Shown here one piece after another: positions 36,906 to 48,013 of a stretch of DNA of 64,000 nt (position 1 is its first letter; each line of letters starts with the position of its first letter). The stretch lies in the NCBI GenBank assembly GCA_023269585.1, contig JAHFTC010000003.1, positions 28,081-92,080 on the forward strand. Reading direction: 5' to 3'. Made by a program: the position numbers and the translations under genes. Below the pieces are notes generated by a model that saw only the letters and a list, made by a program, of their open reading frames with translations, did not search any database and was not told where the DNA came from. The stretch comes from Opitutaceae bacterium. GTDB lineage: Bacteria > Verrucomicrobiota > Verrucomicrobiia > Opitutales > Opitutaceae.

Positions 36906-38798
36906 TCAGAACTGCGCCTGCACGCCGAGGCGGAGGCGACGGCCGGGGGCGGTGAAGCCGACGGCTTCGGCGTAGGTCTGGTCGAGGGCGTTGTCGAGCG
37001 CGGCGGTGACGGCGAACTGCTTCGTCACGCGCCAGCGGGCGGCGAGGTCGAGCCGGGCCCAGCCGCCGACCATGACGTCGCCGGTGGGCTTGGAGTTGTC
37101 GCGCAGATCGCTGGTGGCGGTGAGCGCGGCGGTGAGATCGAGCGCGGCCCGCGGTGTCCAGGTGGCGGACACGCCGCCGCGCCAGGCCGGGCGTGAACGC
37201 AGGCGTTCGTGGCCGGGGTTGCTGTGGGCGTCGGTGTACGTGAGCGAACCGGCGAACGAGAGAGTGTTGCACGCGCGCCAGGTCGTGGCGAGCTCGGCGC
37301 CGCGGCTCTGGATCCCGGCGCGGTTGACGAGGCGACCGCGCAGCGGGTCGTAGTCCACGCCGTCGCGGATGCGGGTGGCGAAGGCGGTGAGGTCGACGAG
37401 CAGGCGGCCCTCGGCGAACGTGCGGCGCAGGCCGGTGTCGAAGGAGCGGGCGCGCTCGGGCTTCAGGTTTGAGTCGCCAACAAGTGGATTCGCGAGGGCG
37501 TAGAAGCTGGCGGGCTTGAAGGACGTGCCGGCGTTGAGGCGCCATTGCGTGGTGGAGTCGAGCTTCGCGAGCAGGCCGCCGCGGAAAGTGCCGCGGGTTT
37601 TGCCGTCGTCGTAGTGGTCGGCGCGGGCGCCGGCGACAAGGGTGACCGTTTCGCAAAGCGGGCCGCTGGTTTCGGCGTAGGCGCCGAGGCGGTCGCGCTC
37701 GGCGGAGAAGCTGGTCGGCAGGGTCATCGGCCCGAACTGGAGCGAGCCGGTGTCACGGCCTTCCTCGCGCTGGGCGTCGAGGCCCACGGCGGTGGTCCAG
37801 CTGGCGAGATTCTGCTCGTAGCCAAGCGCGGCGCGGTAACGGCGCAGACGGGTGTCGTCGTTGCTGGCGGGGACGCCGGCGTAGGGATTGTCCGGAGGCG
37901 CGACCACGCCGGGCGAGGTGACGGCGGCATCGAACTGCGCGGCGTCGGCGCTGACGCGCCAACGGCCTTCGCCGGCCTTGCCGTCGAGGCGCAGGGAGGC
38001 GGCGGTCTGGCGGTTTTCGCGGTGCTCAAGATCGCGCAGCACGGCGTATTCAATACCGCCGCTTTCGTCGGGGAACGAGTCGGCGTTGTGGCGGGCGTGC
38101 CAGAGGGCGACCTGGAGGTTCGTGGCGCCGAAGGCCGTGTTGATCGCGCCGCGGAAGAAGCGACGTTCGGCGCGGCTGCCGTCCGCGCGTTCACCATCGT
38201 CGGTGCCGGCGAGGCCGAGGTGGAAGGAGGAGTTGCCGTCGGCGAGCACGCGGTTGGTACTCACTGCGCCGCGACGAAAACCGTCGCCGCCGCCTTCGGC
38301 GAGCAGTGTGGTGTTGTTGGCGGGGGCCGACTCGCCGCCGAGGTGGACGACACCGGCGAGGACATCGGGGCCGTAGCGCACGGAAGCGGCGCCGCGGACG
38401 ACGGCGGCAGAGCGCAGGAGGGCGGGCTCGAGGAGGGCGAGGTCGACGGCGCCGCCGCGGTTGTTGGTCGGGTCGTTGAGCGGAATGCCGTCGAGGAAAA
38501 CGAGGGTGTGGTTTTCCTCGCCGCCGCGCAGGTACAGGGTCGAGCGGCCGCCGGGACCGCCGGGCTGGTCGATGGTGAGACCGGGCACGCCGAGCAGGAG
38601 ATCGGCGAGGCGGGCGGGCGGCAGCGCGGCGGCATCGGGCGCGACGACCCAGACGGCGGCGGCGCGTTCGTCAGCGCCGGACGGATGCGCGGTGACGGGG
38701 AAGGGATCGAGCTGCACGACGGGCTCGGCGGCCGATTGCGCGAGTGCGCCGGCAGCGAGCAGGAACGGCAGAGCGGAGAGCGTGCGGGGGCTGAGCAT
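36906..38798 (-). CDS. TonB-dependent receptor, BtuB-like
   Basis: 630-residue outer-membrane transporter. Signal peptide (LSALPFLLAAGALAQS), TonB-box-like VVQLDPFPVTA, a compact plug with LADLLLGVPGLTIDQPGGPG, TLYLRGGEENHTLVFLDGIP and a 22-strand-type barrel ending in LGVQAQF with the terminal Phe. The small plug and GxxxTLYLRGGEExHTLVxxDG pattern are typical of the BtuB (cobalamin) branch, but no btuCDF or cobalamin riboswitch is visible upstream, so the substrate is uncertain. ATG 38798 opens directly on the signal peptide. Confidence 0.88.
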   Translation of the reverse strand: MLSPRTLSALPFLLAAGALAQSAAEPVVQLDPFPVTAHPSGADERAAAVWVVAPDAAALPPARLADLLLGVPGLTIDQPGGPGGRSTLYLRGGEENHTLVFLDGIPLNDPTNNRGGAVDLALLEPALLRSAAVVRGAASVRYGPDVLAGVVHLGGESAPANNTTLLAEGGGDGFRRGAVSTNRVLADGNSSFHLGLAGTDDGERADGSRAERRFFRGAINTAFGATNLQVALWHARHNADSFPDESGGIEYAVLRDLEHRENRQTAASLRLDGKAGEGRWRVSADAAQFDAAVTSPGVVAPPDNPYAGVPASNDDTRLRRYRAALGYEQNLASWTTAVGLDAQREEGRDTGSLQFGPMTLPTSFSAERDRLGAYAETSGPLCETVTLVAGARADHYDDGKTRGTFRGGLLAKLDSTTQWRLNAGTSFKPASFYALANPLVGDSNLKPERARSFDTGLRRTFAEGRLLVDLTAFATRIRDGVDYDPLRGRLVNRAGIQSRGAELATTWRACNTLSFAGSLTYTDAHSNPGHERLRSRPAWRGGVSATWTPRAALDLTAALTATSDLRDNSKPTGDVMVGGWARLDLAARWRVTKQFAVTAALDNALDQTYAEAVGFTAPGRRLRLGVQAQF

Positions 38799-38898
38799 GA
38801 ACCGCCGAGGAGACTGGGGGCGGGGCGACGTTTCAAGCCAGAAGCGGAGGGGCGGCTGGGGTGCGAGGTGGGGTTTGCGGCGCCTTCCGAGCGCGCGA

Positions 38899-39225
38899 TC
38901 AGACCAATTGCGGAGGCAGGTCGGTGCGTTCGCGGATTCTCGCCGCCCTGAGCGAGTCGAGGAGCACAGGCACCGGGGGCGCGGCACGGTTGCAGGCAAG
39001 AACGATGCAGCCGAGCGAAACGCAGGCATCGCGAAGGGCGCTGATCTCGGCGTGCGCCATCGGGTCGTTGGTGCTGGTGACTCGGTTTTGCCCACGGCCA
39101 ACGATGCGGCCGTCGAGCACGAGCATGGCGCCCAATGGCCCGCCGACTCCGCTGGCCGCCCCGCGGCGCGCGAGCCCGACGGCCTTGAGGCGGAAGGACC
39201 GGTCGGTTTCCGAACGCGATGCAAT
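38899..39225 (-). pseudogene. Truncated nucleoside (guanine/cytidine-type) deaminase
   Basis: The frame encodes LKAVGLARRGAASGVGGPLG, then LVLDGRIVGRGQNRVTSTND and PMAHAEISALRDAC, the N-terminal half of guanine-deaminase-like CDA-fold enzymes including the zinc-ligand HAE. The PCxxC motif and the whole second half are missing; the sequence changes to an unrelated tail after CVSLG. No ATG, GTG or TTG stands where the family start should be (an ATT at 39225 occupies a plausible position). It is therefore a broken gene. Confidence 0.72.
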
Positions 39226-39288
39226 GAGATGTCGGGGGGCGTTCCCCCGGGGTGGCGAACCGGGGCGTGCTCTGTCGGTTGTTTCCGA

Positions 39289-39320
39289 CCAAATAAGTTC
39301 ACGGTCGTGAACTTATTTGG
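39289..39320. repeat. Perfect palindrome with ACGGTCGT core
   Basis: CCAAATAAGTTC-ACGGTCGT-GAACTTATTTGG, AT-rich arms in GC-rich DNA. It contains the stop codon of the S41 gene (TAA at 39315-39313), so it may double as its transcription end. Same central octamer as the palindromes at 28652 and 51712. Confidence 0.85.
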
Positions 39321-40587
39321 CGGGGCGCGGGGAGGCCGGGGTCGGGGGCGGGGCGGCGGGGGGAGGGCGCAGGGCCTGCAATGCGGCCTCGAGTTGCGGA
39401 TCGGGGGTGGCGCCGGGGGCGGGGGCGATCACGAGATCGGGTGCGATGCCGCGGCCTTCGAGGCGGTGACCGTCGGGGCCGATGAAATCGTAGACGCTGA
39501 GCTGGAGTTCCCCGCCGCCGGGAAGCGGCCAGCGCACGCAGATCAGGACGTTGCCGGGAGTCGCGGTGCCGACTACCACGCCGCGCCGGTGGTGCTGCAC
39601 GACGGCCGCGAGGATTTCGGCCGCGCTGGCGGAGGTTTCCGAGACCAGGACCGCGAGCGGACCGGAATAATGGGCGGCGCGGGAGTGGTGCGGTGAACGG
39701 CGCGCGTCCAGTCCGGATTCGCCGCGCGAACGGATCCGGCCGATGTCGACTTGGGCGGGGAAGATCTCGGCGAGGATGGCGGCGAGGGCGCGCGCCTCGC
39801 CGCCGGTGTTGTTGCGCAGATCAAGAATGAGACCGCGGACCGGCGGCTGCCGCTTGAGCTCGGCGCGCAACCAGCGGGCGGCGGGCAGATCGAAGGTGTC
39901 GAAGGCGAGCAGGAGGACCTCGCCGTCGAGGCGGCGGGCGTCGCGAACCGGCGGGTATGAGAGGCGGCGGGCGCGGATTTCGAGGTGGCGGGGGCCGCCG
40001 GACTGGTCGAGGAAGTCGCAGCGGACGAGCTGGCCCTCGGCGAGTCTGCCGAGGCCGAGGACCTCGCCGGGCGGGCGTCCGTCGGTGGCGAGCAGTGTCC
40101 AGCCTGGCTGGACGCCGGCGAGCGCGGCCGGGCTCACGGGAAAGACGGCGAGGATCCGGCGCGGCCCGGTCTGGTCGGCGACGGGACCGGTGCGGAAGCC
40201 GAGCAGTACGCCGCGGCGGGCGCGGAACTGTTCGACCTCGCGCCGGGAGAGCGCGTGGGTGTGCTGGTCGCGGAGCTCGTCGAGCAGGGCGTTGAGGGCG
40301 GCGTAGAGTTCGGTGTCGGAGGCGGCGGCGAGCGCGGCCGGGCGGTGGCGGGCGCGGGCGGCGGACCAGTCGGCGCCGTTGAAGGCGTCGTCGTAGTAAC
40401 GGCGCGCGACCCAATCGGCGGCCTGGTCGTAGACGCGGGCGTTGAAGGCGGGGCGCTCGGCGGCGGTGGCCGGAGCGGAAAAGCCCGCGTAGTTCAGGAC
40501 AGCGGCGGGCGGCGGCAGCGCGGCGCACCCGCCGAGCAGGAGGGCGGCGAGCAGGGTGAGCGCGGTGCGGTGCGGGGGGGCCATCAT
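39313..40587 (-). CDS. S41-family peptidase-like lipoprotein
   Basis: 424 residues. Lipoprotein signal with lipobox LGGC (LTLLAALLLGGCAALPP). Then a helical region, a PDZ-like segment (LAVFPVSPAALAGVQPGWTL) and the S41 core: GLILDLRNNTGGEARALAAI and VSETSASAAEILAAVVQ with the nucleophile Ser. The Lys of the CtpA/Prc catalytic pair (T-GKG) is Asn here (TATPGNVL), so classical Ser-Lys catalysis is doubtful. Two adjacent Met codons (40587, 40584) are possible starts. Likely anchored in the outer or inner membrane facing the periplasm. Confidence 0.8.
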   Translation of the reverse strand: MMAPPHRTALTLLAALLLGGCAALPPPAAVLNYAGFSAPATAAERPAFNARVYDQAADWVARRYYDDAFNGADWSAARARHRPAALAAASDTELYAALNALLDELRDQHTHALSRREVEQFRARRGVLLGFRTGPVADQTGPRRILAVFPVSPAALAGVQPGWTLLATDGRPPGEVLGLGRLAEGQLVRCDFLDQSGGPRHLEIRARRLSYPPVRDARRLDGEVLLLAFDTFDLPAARWLRAELKRQPPVRGLILDLRNNTGGEARALAAILAEIFPAQVDIGRIRSRGESGLDARRSPHHSRAAHYSGPLAVLVSETSASAAEILAAVVQHHRRGVVVGTATPGNVLICVRWPLPGGGELQLSVYDFIGPDGHRLEGRGIAPDLVIAPAPGATPDPQLEAALQALRPPPAAPPPTPASPRPAK

Positions 40588-40761
40588 CCTGCGGCCGAGT
40601 GTTTGGGAAACATTTTGCGTCGGCAATGCGCGCTTTGGGGGAACAAGGTGGTGGTCCGACTTTCTAAGTTGCATCCAAAGAGGGCAGCCACCGCTGCCGT
40701 TCACCGCCGCAAGGCACCAGCCCACCGGCCTCTGCAACGCCATCAACCTACCGCACCCATC

Positions 40762-41280
40762 ATGAACACCACTCATTCGACCGTTCGTATTCTGATCGCC
40801 GTCACCGCGCTTTGCGCGCTCGGGCTTCCCGCCCACGCCAAGGATGCGGAGCCGGCGCGCGCCACCGTCACTTTCGAGACCCCGGAGAAGTTCACCGACC
40901 TCAAGGACTCGGTCACCGGGACCGACAAGGGCCGGGAGTACTATCTGAAGCTGATCCGCAACCGCGTCGCGGAAGTGGCCGGACAGTCCCTGCCGGCGGG
41001 ACAGCAGCTGGAAATGACCTTCACCGACATCGATCTGGCGGGCGACTACCTGCCCGCGATGGCCTCGGGTCACGACATCCGGGTGATGAAGGACGTCTAC
41101 ATGCCCCGGATGGCGTTCACCTTCAAAATCACCGATGCCGACGGCGCGGTGGTGAAGGAGGGCACCGAGACGATCCGCGATCTCAATTACCTGAGCACGG
41201 TCGGCATCGTGGGCCGCAACGATGCGCTCTTCTACGACCTGGCGATGCTCAGCGACTGGTTGCGCAAGAACCTCAAATAG
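40762..41280 (+). CDS. DUF3016 periplasmic protein
   Basis: 172 residues: signal peptide (IAVTALCALGLPAHA) then a DUF3016 domain with FETPEKFTDLKDS, LPAGQQLEMTFTDIDLAGDY and TETIRDLNYLST. DUF3016 proteins are small periplasmic or envelope proteins of unknown function. ATG 40762 begins the signal. Divergent from the S41 gene with a 174-base shared upstream region; ends in a clear terminator. Confidence 0.85.
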   Translation: MNTTHSTVRILIAVTALCALGLPAHAKDAEPARATVTFETPEKFTDLKDSVTGTDKGREYYLKLIRNRVAEVAGQSLPAGQQLEMTFTDIDLAGDYLPAMASGHDIRVMKDVYMPRMAFTFKITDADGAVVKEGTETIRDLNYLSTVGIVGRNDALFYDLAMLSDWLRKNLK

Positions 41281-41317
41281 TTTCGCCGCTCCGCTTCGGG
41301 AGCGGTCTTGGACGCGC

Positions 41318-41347
41318 GAGCCGGCCTGCGGGCCGGCTCTTCTGTTT
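41318..41347 (+). terminator. Intrinsic terminator of the DUF3016 gene
   Basis: GAGCCGGCC-TGC-GGGCCGGCTC followed by TTCTGTTT, 38 bases after the stop. Confidence 0.8.
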
Positions 41348-41415
41348 CACCCGACCGCCGGGGTGGCCGGCAGAGGCGGCGGCGGATCGGGGCTCCGCCC
41401 CCGAACGAGACTTGG

Positions 41416-42111
41416 TCAGTGCCGGGGGGCGGCCGGCGTGGCGCCACCGACGCTGGGGCGAAACAATCCCCGGGCGATGCGGGCCTCGAACGTTTGGTCC
41501 TCCACCGTCTGCATGTAGGCCTTCAGCGCGGCGGTGTTGTCGAAACTCCGGAAAGTGTCGCGCGCGGTGGCCATGAACGACTGCATTGCGGCGTCGAAGT
41601 CCGCGACGGTCCGGCTGGACAGCTGGTGCTTGTGGGTGAGTCCGCCGCTGTCGAAATGCTGGCGGTGGTTGAGAAACTCGTGGTTGGTCCCATCGGCGGC
41701 GACGAGCGCGCCGGTGAGCGCGATGACGCGGCGGGTGGTGCCGGCCGCCGAGTTGAGGACGAAGCCGATGAACAGGCCGCGCTGGTGATCGCGGTGGAGC
41801 GCGAGGTAGCTGAAACCCTGGAGCATATTCGGATCCAGGATGCGGATGGCGCGGGCGAACGCGCCGTCGGTGTAGCCGAGGGCGCGGGCCGCGTTGACGA
41901 CGGGCAGGAGGTCCTGCCGGGCCTCGGGGCTGAGCTCCGCCTCGGTACAGGGCGCCTCGCACTCGTGCGTGGGCAGCCACACCCGGCCGGATTTGAAGGC
42001 CGCGGCCTTGAGGAGCAGCGCGAGGAGGAACTTGAAGGGTTCTCCGCTGAAGCGCCACGCCTCCCGGAGGGTGAGGCCGCGGAAACAGATATCGTATTCA
42101 CCTCGCACCAT
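41416..42111 (-). CDS. Hypothetical protein
   Basis: 231 residues, no signal peptide, one weak hydrophobic stretch (FKFLLALLLKAAAF, residues 27-40). Contains LFIGFVLNSAAGTTRRVIALTG and TNHEFLNHRQHFDSGG. I recognise no family or catalytic motif. Codon usage is like the neighbours and the frame is uninterrupted, so it is probably real. A short gene at 42235 lies upstream on the same strand with a 123-base gap. Confidence 0.6.
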   Translation of the reverse strand: MVRGEYDICFRGLTLREAWRFSGEPFKFLLALLLKAAAFKSGRVWLPTHECEAPCTEAELSPEARQDLLPVVNAARALGYTDGAFARAIRILDPNMLQGFSYLALHRDHQRGLFIGFVLNSAAGTTRRVIALTGALVAADGTNHEFLNHRQHFDSGGLTHKHQLSSRTVADFDAAMQSFMATARDTFRSFDNTAALKAYMQTVEDQTFEARIARGLFRPSVGGATPAAPRH

Positions 42112-42234
42112 ACAGCACCTCCGGTGGACGGGAACGCGGCCGGAGGGCGTGCGCCCGGCGGCCGCGGAGCCCGCGGTTGAGATGGCCGGTGGCGGCCACG
42201 GGGAAGTCCGCGCTGGTTCGCCGCATGGGACGGT

Positions 42235-42426
42235 TCAGTTGTTCGGCCGCGGCTGGGCGAGGTAGGTCTCGCGGGTCGCGGGGGTGAGCAGGACCAGCGT
42301 GCGGCCGTCGCGGGAGAACTGGGCGAAGAAGGGTGGTGCGTCCTCGTCGGGCGGATGCTGGCGGGGGACGACCCGAAGGGCGGGTTGGGCGCGGCTGATC
42401 TCAGGGCGGGATTCGACGGCGTTCAT
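42235..42426 (-). CDS. Small hypothetical protein
   Basis: 63 residues beginning NAVESRPEISRAQPALRVV, with FFAQFSRDGRTLVLLTPATR as the only structured-looking part. No family recognised. The ATG at 42426 is preferred over a longer Pro/Arg-rich extension to 42705. Existence rests on codon bias only. Confidence 0.4.
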   Translation of the reverse strand: MNAVESRPEISRAQPALRVVPRQHPPDEDAPPFFAQFSRDGRTLVLLTPATRETYLAQPRPNN

Positions 42427-42751
42427 GGGCGGTGCGGCGGGGTTTGCGGCGGGGGTGCGCGGAAACTGGCGGGGCGGCCGCGGCCAGGGAAGCGAAAGTG
42501 ACTCACAAATTGTCCACAATGCGGCGGGCGGGGCGGGCGGCGCCACCGGTGCCGGACCCACGCCGTGGTCGATCAGTCGAGCGTCGAGAGCTAGATCACC
42601 GAGCGGATACCGGAGCGGCCGAGCGCCCCGGATTGAGCCGCCGACGGTTCGGCACCCTCCCGTCGACACTCGTCTGCATCGAGACGGCCCAGCCCACCCA
42701 ATCACGCAGAGCGCCGCCGTCAGACGAGCGATCGCCGCCTCGGAAGACGCG
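42427..42751. other. Gene-free stretch downstream of parE
   Basis: 325 bases containing nothing I can identify; no clear hairpin with a U-tract after the topoisomerase stop. Confidence 0.4.
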
Positions 42752-44596
42752 TCAGACCTCGACGAGGTCCTTTTCGACGCGGAGGTTCTCGATGATGAAG
42801 CCCTGGCGGTCGGGCGTGTTCTTGCCCATGAAGAACGAGAGCAGGCCGTCGCTGTTGTGCAGATTCGCGAGTGAAACGGGCTCGAGGCGGATGCCCTCGC
42901 CGATGAAATCCTTGAATTCGCCGGGGGAGATTTCGCCGAGACCTTTGAACCGCGTGACCTCGCGGCTGGCGCCGAGCTTCTCGTACGCGGCGCGCTTCTC
43001 CTCCTCGGAGTAGCAGTAGATCGTCTGCTTCTTGTTGCGCACGCGGAAGAGCGGCGTCTCCAGGATGTAGAGATGGCCGTTGCGCAGGAGGTCGGGGAAG
43101 AACTGCAGGAAGAAGGTGATCAGGAGCAGGCGGATGTGCATGCCGTCGACGTCGGCGTCGGTGGCGATGACGACCTTGCCGTAGCGCAGGCCGTCCATGC
43201 CGTCCTCGAGGTTGAGGGCGGACTGGAGGAGGTGGAACTCCTCGTTCTCGTAGATGACTTTCTTGGACAGGCCGAAGGTGTTGAGCGGCTTGCCCTTGAG
43301 GGCGAAGACGGCCTGGGTGGCGACATCGCGCGTGGCGGTGAGGGAGCCCGCGGCGCTGTCGCCCTCGACGATGAAGAGGGTGCTGTCCTCGGAGCGCTTG
43401 TCGCGGTCGCCGAGGTGGAAGCGGCAGTCGCGCAGCTTCTTGTTGTGCAGTGAGGCCTTCTTGGCGCGTTCGCGGGCGAGGGAGCGGATGCCGGCGAGCT
43501 CCTTGCGCTCGCGTTCGCTGGCCTGGATCTTGGCGAGGATGGCGTTGGCGGCCTCGGAGTTCTTGTGCAGCCAGGCGTCGAGCTGGTGCTGCACGAACTG
43601 CCCGATGAACTGTTTGATCGAGGGGCCTTCGGGGCCGATGTCGGTCGAGCCGAGCTTGGTCTTGGTCTGCGACTCGAAGACGGGCTCGACGACGCGCACG
43701 GCGATGGCGGCGAAGATGGACTGGCGGATGTCGGCGGCGTCGAAGTCCTTCTTGAAGAACATGCGCACGGTCTCGACGACGGCCTCGCGGAAGGCGGCGA
43801 GGTGGGTGCCGCCCATGGTGGTGTGCTGGCCGTTGACGAAGGAGAAGTACTCCTCGCCGTAGTGGGCGCCGTGGGTCATCGCGATCTCGATGTCCTCGCC
43901 GTCGAAGTGGGCGATCGGGTACAGGGTCTCGCCGCTGAGGTTCTTCTTGAGGAGGTCCTCGAGGCCGTTCTCGGATTTGAAGGGCTTGCCGTTGAAGACG
44001 AGGGTGAGGCCGCGGTTGAGGAAGGCGTACTTCCAGAGCAGGTCCTCGATGAACTCGGGGCGGAAGTGGTAGTCGGCGCCGAAGAGCGCGGGGTCCGGGG
44101 TGAACTCGATGATGGTGCCGTTGCGCTCGTCGGTCTTGGCGGGCTTGTGGTCCTTCCGGAGTTTGCCCTGCTCGAACTCGACGATCTTGGTCTGGCCGTC
44201 GCGCACGGCCTGGGCGCGGTAGGTGAGGGCGAGGGCGTTGACGGCCTTCTGGCCCACGCCGTTCAAGCCGACGGATTTCTGGAACGCGGCGGAGTCGTAC
44301 TTGGCGCCGGTGTTGATGACGGAGACGCACTCGAGGAGTTTGCCCAGCGGGATGCCGCGGCCGTAGTCGCGCACGCGCACGGTGCGTTCGGTGAGCTCGA
44401 TCTCGATCTTCTTGCCGAAGCCCATCGTGAATTCGTCGATGGAGTTGTCGATGGTCTCCTTGAGGAGCACGTAGATGCCGTCCTCGGCGTGGGCGCCGTT
44501 GCCCAGCCGGCCGATGTACATGCCGGGGCGGAGCCGGATGTGCTCGGTGGAGGAGAGGGTCTTGATGCTGGACTCGGTGTAGTTCGAAGCGGCCAT
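42752..44596 (-). CDS. parE: DNA topoisomerase IV subunit B / gyrase-B-like type IIA topoisomerase
   Basis: 614-residue ATPase-Toprim subunit of a type IIA topoisomerase. GHKL ATP site: [35 protein letters not shown]; transducer domain; Toprim with EGDSAAGSL and [14 protein letters not shown]-terminal [11 protein letters not shown]. The short form without the gyrase-specific GyrB insert and the [12 protein letters not shown] loop favour ParE over GyrB. No parC/gyrA partner is in the window. A 7-bp tandem repeat begins 48 bases before its ATG. Confidence 0.9.
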   Translation of the reverse strand: MAASNYTESSIKTLSSTEHIRLRPGMYIGRLGNGAHAEDGIYVLLKETIDNSIDEFTMGFGKKIEIELTERTVRVRDYGRGIPLGKLLECVSVINTGAKYDSAAFQKSVGLNGVGQKAVNALALTYRAQAVRDGQTKIVEFEQGKLRKDHKPAKTDERNGTIIEFTPDPALFGADYHFRPEFIEDLLWKYAFLNRGLTLVFNGKPFKSENGLEDLLKKNLSGETLYPIAHFDGEDIEIAMTHGAHYGEEYFSFVNGQHTTMGGTHLAAFREAVVETVRMFFKKDFDAADIRQSIFAAIAVRVVEPVFESQTKTKLGSTDIGPEGPSIKQFIGQFVQHQLDAWLHKNSEAANAILAKIQASERERKELAGIRSLARERAKKASLHNKKLRDCRFHLGDRDKRSEDSTLFIVEGDSAAGSLTATRDVATQAVFALKGKPLNTFGLSKKVIYENEEFHLLQSALNLEDGMDGLRYGKVVIATDADVDGMHIRLLLITFFLQFFPDLLRNGHLYILETPLFRVRNKKQTIYCYSEEEKRAAYEKLGASREVTRFKGLGEISPGEFKDFIGEGIRLEPVSLANLHNSDGLLSFFMGKNTPDRQGFIIENLRVEKDLVEV

Positions 44597-45013
<417 letters not shown>

Positions 45014-48013
45014 ATGACGCTGGTCCCCCTCCTCGTCGCGCTGCTGTCCGGGTCGGCGGTCGCGGTCTTCTGTCACCGCCGCTGGTCGGGGCAGGTGCGC
45101 GCGGCGCGGGAGAACGAGGGGAAATACCGGGCGCTCTTCGAGGACTCGATCGAGGCCCAGTTGCTGCACGATCCCGACACCGGCGCGATCCTCGAGGTGA
45201 ACCGGACGATGACGGAGCTTTTCGGCTACTCGCCGGCGCAGTGCCTGCGGATGACCGCGGCCGACCTCAGCCCCTTGCCGGCCGAGCACAACGCCGAGCA
45301 TCTGCGCAACCAGCTCCGCCGAGTGATGAGCGAAGGCCAGGTGACCTATGAATGCCTCGGCCGGACCCGGAGCGGGCGCGAGTTTCCGATCGAGGTCTCG
45401 CTGCGCCGGCTGCAGCTGGGCGGACGGGCGTTGGTGGCGGCCAAGGTGCGCGACATCACCCATCGACGGCAGGCCGAGGCGCGGCTGTTGCAGACCCAGT
45501 CCAACGTGGCGGCGCTGATCGAGAGCACGGAGGACCTGATCTGGTCGGTCGACCGCAGCTACGGGCTAGTGACCTTCAACAGCGCGTTGGCGGCGTATCT
45601 GGAAGCCTCTTACGGGACCGAGGCCCGGGTCGGGGCGTTGCCGGAGCAGCTCTGGCCCGCCGCGCGGGCGGCGGAATGGCGCCGGCTCTATGAACGGGCG
45701 CTGGCCGAGGGTCCCTATCACGTGCGGCGCGGGCTGGCCGAGGACCGGGTGCTGGAGCTGTCGCTCAATCCCGTGGTCCACGGCGCGGAGCGGATCGGCG
45801 TGTCGGTCTTCGGCAGCGACATCACCGCCCGGCTCAACGCCGAGCGCGCGCTGCAGGAGAGCGAGCAGCGGTTCCGCACGCTCTTCGAGGGCGCGGGCGA
45901 TGCCATCATGATCCTCGAGGACGGCCGGTACGTGGACTGCAACCGCGCGGCGGTGGCGCTGTTCGGGATCGAGCGCCGCGAGCAGGTCATCGGGCTCACG
46001 CCCCTGGATCTTTCCCCCTCGCACCAGCCGGAGGGTGGACTCTCCTCGGAGGGGGCGGCGGCGAAACTGGCGGCCGTGCCCGCGGCGCCCCAGACGTTCG
46101 ACTGGCTCTTCCGCCGGGCCGACGGCTCGCAGTTTGCCGCCGAGGTCGGGCTCACGGCCATCGTGCTCTCGGGACGGAACTGCGTGCAGGCCATCGTGCG
46201 CGACGTCTCCGAGCGCCGCCGGGCCGCGACCGAGATGCGCACGCTGCTGCGCGCCGCGCCTGTCGGGATCGCGTGGATTCGCCAGGAGCGCCTCACCCAG
46301 GTGAACGCCGTGCTCGGCGAGATGCTCGGCTACCCGCCCGAGGAGTTGCTCGGGCGGCTCGTGCGCGACTTTTTCCCCTCGAAGGACGAGGAGCGGAACG
46401 TGATGCCGGAGCTGTTGCGCCGGCTCACGCTCGGCGAGGCGGTGGAGTCGGAGATGCGGGTGCGCCGGGCCGACGGCTCCATCCTTGAGGCGCTCCTGCG
46501 CGTGTGCCGCATCGACCCGGCCAACCCGGACGCCGGCAGCGTGGGCATCATCCTCGACATCACGGCGCGCAAGCAGACGGAGGCGCTGCAGCAGGCCAAG
46601 ACGCAGGCCGAGGCGGCGAACCGCGCCAAGAGCGTGTTCCTCGCGAGCATTTCCCACGAGATCCGCACCCCGCTCAACGCGATCCTCGGCTTCAGCCAGC
46701 TGCTCCAGCGCGATCCGAACACCACGTCGCAGCAACGGGAGCAGCTCGGTGTCATCTGCCGCAACGGCGAGCACCTGCTTTCGCTGCTCAACGGCGTGCT
46801 GGAGATGTCGAAGATCGAGGCGAACCGCGTGGTGCTCGACTGTGTGCCGTTCGACCCGCGGGCGTTGCTGGCCGACCTGGCGTCGCTGTTCCGCGCCAAG
46901 GCGCAGACGCGGCGGCTGCGGCTCGAGGCGACGGTCGACCCGGCCGTGCCGGGCGTGCTGCAGGGCGATGCGGGCAAGCTCCGGCAGATCCTGCTCAACC
47001 TGCTCGGCAATGCGGTGAAGTTCACCAATGAGGGCCGCGTCGCCGTGCGCGTCGCGAGCCGGCCGCTTGGCCCCGAGACCTGCCGCCTGTGTGTCGAAAT
47101 CGAGGACACGGGCGTGGGCATCTCCGCCGAGGAGCTGGGCCGGCTGTTCAAGCCCTTCGAGCAGACGGAGGCCGGGCGTCGTCAGGGTATGGGTACCGGC
47201 CTGGGCCTGGCGATCAGCCGCGAGCTGGCGCGGCTGATGGGCGGCGACGTGACCGCGACGAGCCAGCCGGGGCGGGGCAGCATCTTCCGGCTCGAGGTCG
47301 TGATGGCCCCGGGCGAGGCCGGCTCCCTCGCGGTGGCGCCCGGCGCCGCCACGGCCGGCGAGGAACTGCGGTGGTCGGGGCTGCCCGAGCCCCGGCGCAT
47401 CCTCGTGGTCGACGACATGGAGGACAACCGGCGGCTGGTGTGCGGGATGGTCCGCCGCATCGGGTGCGAGACGCGGGAGGCGGCCGACGGCCGCGACGCG
47501 ATCGAGGGTTTTCTGTCGTGGAAACCTGATGTCATCTTCATGGACCTGCTCATGCCCGTGATGGACGGGGCGAGTGCGATCCGGGCGATCCGCGAACTGC
47601 CGGGCGGGCGCGCCGCCCGGATCATCGCGCTCACGGCGGACACTTCCAGCGGCAGCCGCGAGGAGGTCCTGCAACTCGGCGCCGATGCGTATCTCGCCAA
47701 GCCGTTCATGGCCGCGGAGCTGTTCGCACTGGTGCGTGAGCTGGCGCCCGCAGGCGGGCCCGGCGCCGCCGGTCCGGCGCCTGCACCGGCGGAGGAGCCG
47801 CCGCTGCCGGCGGAAGTGGAGCCGCCGCTGCCGGTGGAAGTGGTGGCGGCGTTCCGCCAGGCGGTGGAGGTCGCCGACCTCGAGGGGCTCAAGGCGTTGG
47901 CCGGCACGCTGGCCGGGGACCGGCCGGAGCTGGCCCGCGCCGTGCGGCAGTTGGCCGAGCAATTCGACTATTCCGGTCTGCTGCGGCGGATCGGGCAGCT
48001 ACCCACGCCATGA
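45014..48013 (+). CDS. Hybrid sensor histidine kinase with multiple PAS domains and receiver
   Basis: 999 residues. One N-terminal membrane helix ([17 protein letters not shown]), then four PAS/PAC-like units (roughly 35-155, 160-280, 285-405, 410-530), HisKA with [16 protein letters not shown] (His548), HATPase with [12 protein letters not shown] and [10 protein letters not shown], and a receiver with phospho-acceptor Asp844 ([13 protein letters not shown]). An acidic/Pro linker and a short helical tail follow. It should sense cytoplasmic signals through PAS and phosphorylate its own receiver. ATG at 45014 is preferred to TTG at 45011. Overlaps the next gene by four bases, so the two form one signalling unit. 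Confidence 0.9.
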   Translation: MTLVPLLVALLSGSAVAVFCHRRWSGQVRAARENEGKYRALFEDSIEAQLLHDPDTGAILEVNRTMTELFGYSPAQCLRMTAADLSPLPAEHNAEHLRNQLRRVMSEGQVTYECLGRTRSGREFPIEVSLRRLQLGGRALVAAKVRDITHRRQAEARLLQTQSNVAALIESTEDLIWSVDRSYGLVTFNSALAAYLEASYGTEARVGALPEQLWPAARAAEWRRLYERALAEGPYHVRRGLAEDRVLELSLNPVVHGAERIGVSVFGSDITARLNAERALQESEQRFRTLFEGAGDAIMILEDGRYVDCNRAAVALFGIERREQVIGLTPLDLSPSHQPEGGLSSEGAAAKLAAVPAAPQTFDWLFRRADGSQFAAEVGLTAIVLSGRNCVQAIVRDVSERRRAATEMRTLLRAAPVGIAWIRQERLTQVNAVLGEMLGYPPEELLGRLVRDFFPSKDEERNVMPELLRRLTLGEAVESEMRVRRADGSILEALLRVCRIDPANPDAGSVGIILDITARKQTEALQQAKTQAEAANRAKSVFLASISHEIRTPLNAILGFSQLLQRDPNTTSQQREQLGVICRNGEHLLSLLNGVLEMSKIEANRVVLDCVPFDPRALLADLASLFRAKAQTRRLRLEATVDPAVPGVLQGDAGKLRQILLNLLGNAVKFTNEGRVAVRVASRPLGPETCRLCVEIEDTGVGISAEELGRLFKPFEQTEAGRRQGMGTGLGLAISRELARLMGGDVTATSQPGRGSIFRLEVVMAPGEAGSLAVAPGAATAGEELRWSGLPEPRRILVVDDMEDNRRLVCGMVRRIGCETREAADGRDAIEGFLSWKPDVIFMDLLMPVMDGASAIRAIRELPGGRAARIIALTADTSSGSREEVLQLGADAYLAKPFMAAELFALVRELAPAGGPGAAGPAPAPAEEPPLPAEVEPPLPVEVVAAFRQAVEVADLEGLKALAGTLAGDRPELARAVRQLAEQFDYSGLLRRIGQLPTP

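Noticed and set aside
36906..38798. Cobalamin riboswitch expected before the BtuB-like receptor
   Set aside because: Upstream sequence (38799-38898) shows no recognisable B12-box or multi-stem layout.
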